From NCBI GenBank assembly GCA_036365515.1, contig CM070874.1:111835235-111899234 (forward strand): a DNA stretch of 64,000 nucleotides, in the 5' to 3' direction. Shown one piece after another: positions 63,195 through 64,000 of the stretch (its first letter is position 1; every line of letters starts with the position of its first letter). Below the pieces are notes generated by a model. That model had not been told where the DNA came from. It saw only the letters and a program-made list of their open reading frames with translations, and searched no databases. The translations under genes were made by a program, and so were the position numbers. This DNA is from Torymus aiolomorphi. Lineage: Eukaryota; Arthropoda; Insecta; Hymenoptera; Torymidae.

Positions 63195-64000
63195 GCATAG
63201 CGAGTTATGCAAGGTCGAAGTATCGAAAGTTTCAGTGGAAGGTGATGGATGAAAGATTTAATTTTGAATAATTCGCAGTATAATTTTATATAATAATTGA
63301 GAAAAGATTGACCGATTTGAAAAACATATTAGTCTTGTCATATGTTTCTAATGCAATCAATACGATAATGTTTGGATATTTTTATATTAATAAAATTAAA
63401 TAATATTAAATAGTATTTTTTGATATCATACCAGTAAAATTCGATTTTACGTCCTGTTTTTCGGTCGTAAAATTCGATTTCTCGAATCTATGTCCGTAAA
63501 ATAAAAAATTTCTAAAATAAGCCATTTTTCATTAATAAAACTAAATACGCCAATTATTTGTCGTATAATATACATTCATACTTTACATTCATTCAGTTTT
63601 TGGTAATGTATTATAAAAAATGTGAAGAAAATTTAATTTAAATAAAATTTATTTCGATGATTAAAAAAAACCGCTGCCAATACATTGGCACTTAGCTTCC
63701 CCAAAATAATGTATTTATTTCTTTTTTAATTTTTAATGCCAATAATTAATTGTATTATCCAATTTTCTCTATGAACATTTGTATAAAACTAATATATATT
63801 TTTTGAAAATATATTTTTGAAATGTAAATACACGAAAAAACTACTTTTTTATAATACATTTTTTTTTCTAAAAAACAAAAGAAGATAATCTCTTAAAATT
63901 TTAACCAAATATTGTCTTTAATAAGTGTAATAAGTGGTTAAAATATTAAGTCGATAAATCACATACTCTCTAAGAAAACGCTATTCGAAAATTTTTTAAA
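63195..64000. other. AT-rich end of window
   Basis: Includes a small GTAAAAT-TCG-ATTTTAC palindrome (63434-63450) and the third CCAAT/ATTGG repeat copy at 63664. No gene. Confidence 0.55.
63664..63730 (+). repeat. AAAACCGCTGCCAATACATTGGC family, copy 3
   Basis: AAAAACCGCTGCCAATACAT, then TGGC, then AGCTTCCCCAAAATAATGTA. It matches the 26531 copy in the same orientation. Confidence 0.7.

Overview
The window looks like nuclear DNA of an arthropod, most likely an insect. The evidence is an AT-rich background, short GT-AG introns, two intron-containing genes whose products are recognisable animal proteins, many TC/GA and CA/GT microsatellites, and many short palindromic or inverted-repeat elements. 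The texture (AT-rich DNA broken by GC-rich, CpG-containing islands) would suit a hymenopteran such as a parasitoid wasp, but that is inference and was not tested by any search.

Only two intact protein-coding genes can be supported. On the minus strand, eight coding exons between 2687 and 6808 encode a complete 425-residue member of the UPF0183 family (PHAF1/C16orf70), an autophagy-linked phagophore factor. Its first coding intron is a GC-AG intron, which the reading frame requires. On the plus strand, six coding exons between 34188 and 42058 encode a complete 648-residue GTP-type phosphoenolpyruvate carboxykinase (PEPCK), the entry enzyme of gluconeogenesis and glyceroneogenesis. Its first coding exon can be extended upstream in frame by 85 Ser/Arg-rich residues. 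Upstream of that lie two TATA-like boxes and a long stretch without any ATG.

Layout: 1-2.5 kb, AT-rich flank. 2.5-8.3 kb, the PHAF1 gene and its GC-rich upstream island. 8.3-32.6 kb, a gene-poor region with many non-autonomous elements: foldbacks, palindromic MITE-like copies, a 30-bp minisatellite, a 315-bp tandem repeat next to a CA tract, and a tRNA-like SINE head inside a foldback. 32.6-42.8 kb, the PEPCK upstream region and gene. 43-47.2 kb, hairpins, a 155-bp tandem repeat and a broken DDE-integrase-type transposon gene on the minus strand (about 45.45-46.42 kb). 47.2-55 kb, no recognised gene, but a series of GC-rich islands that could be regulatory. 55-61.5 kb, a dense repeat cluster: GT and TC tracts, an imperfect AGAGACGTAGAGAC-type array and its inverted counterpart, a 1.6-kb element with about 78-bp terminal inverted repeats that contains a 117-bp palindrome, and a G-rich array. 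62.5-63.2 kb, a GC-rich island with a TATA box and a plausible splice donor that may be the first exon of a gene continuing beyond the window.

The two genes act in separate processes (autophagy and central carbon metabolism) and are about 25 kb apart, so nothing here indicates a shared operon-like role. I found no clear new multi-gene system. The most unusual observations are the possible dual-start PEPCK, the GC-AG intron, the two-strand-open 30-bp minisatellite, and the nested repeat cluster at 57-61.5 kb.
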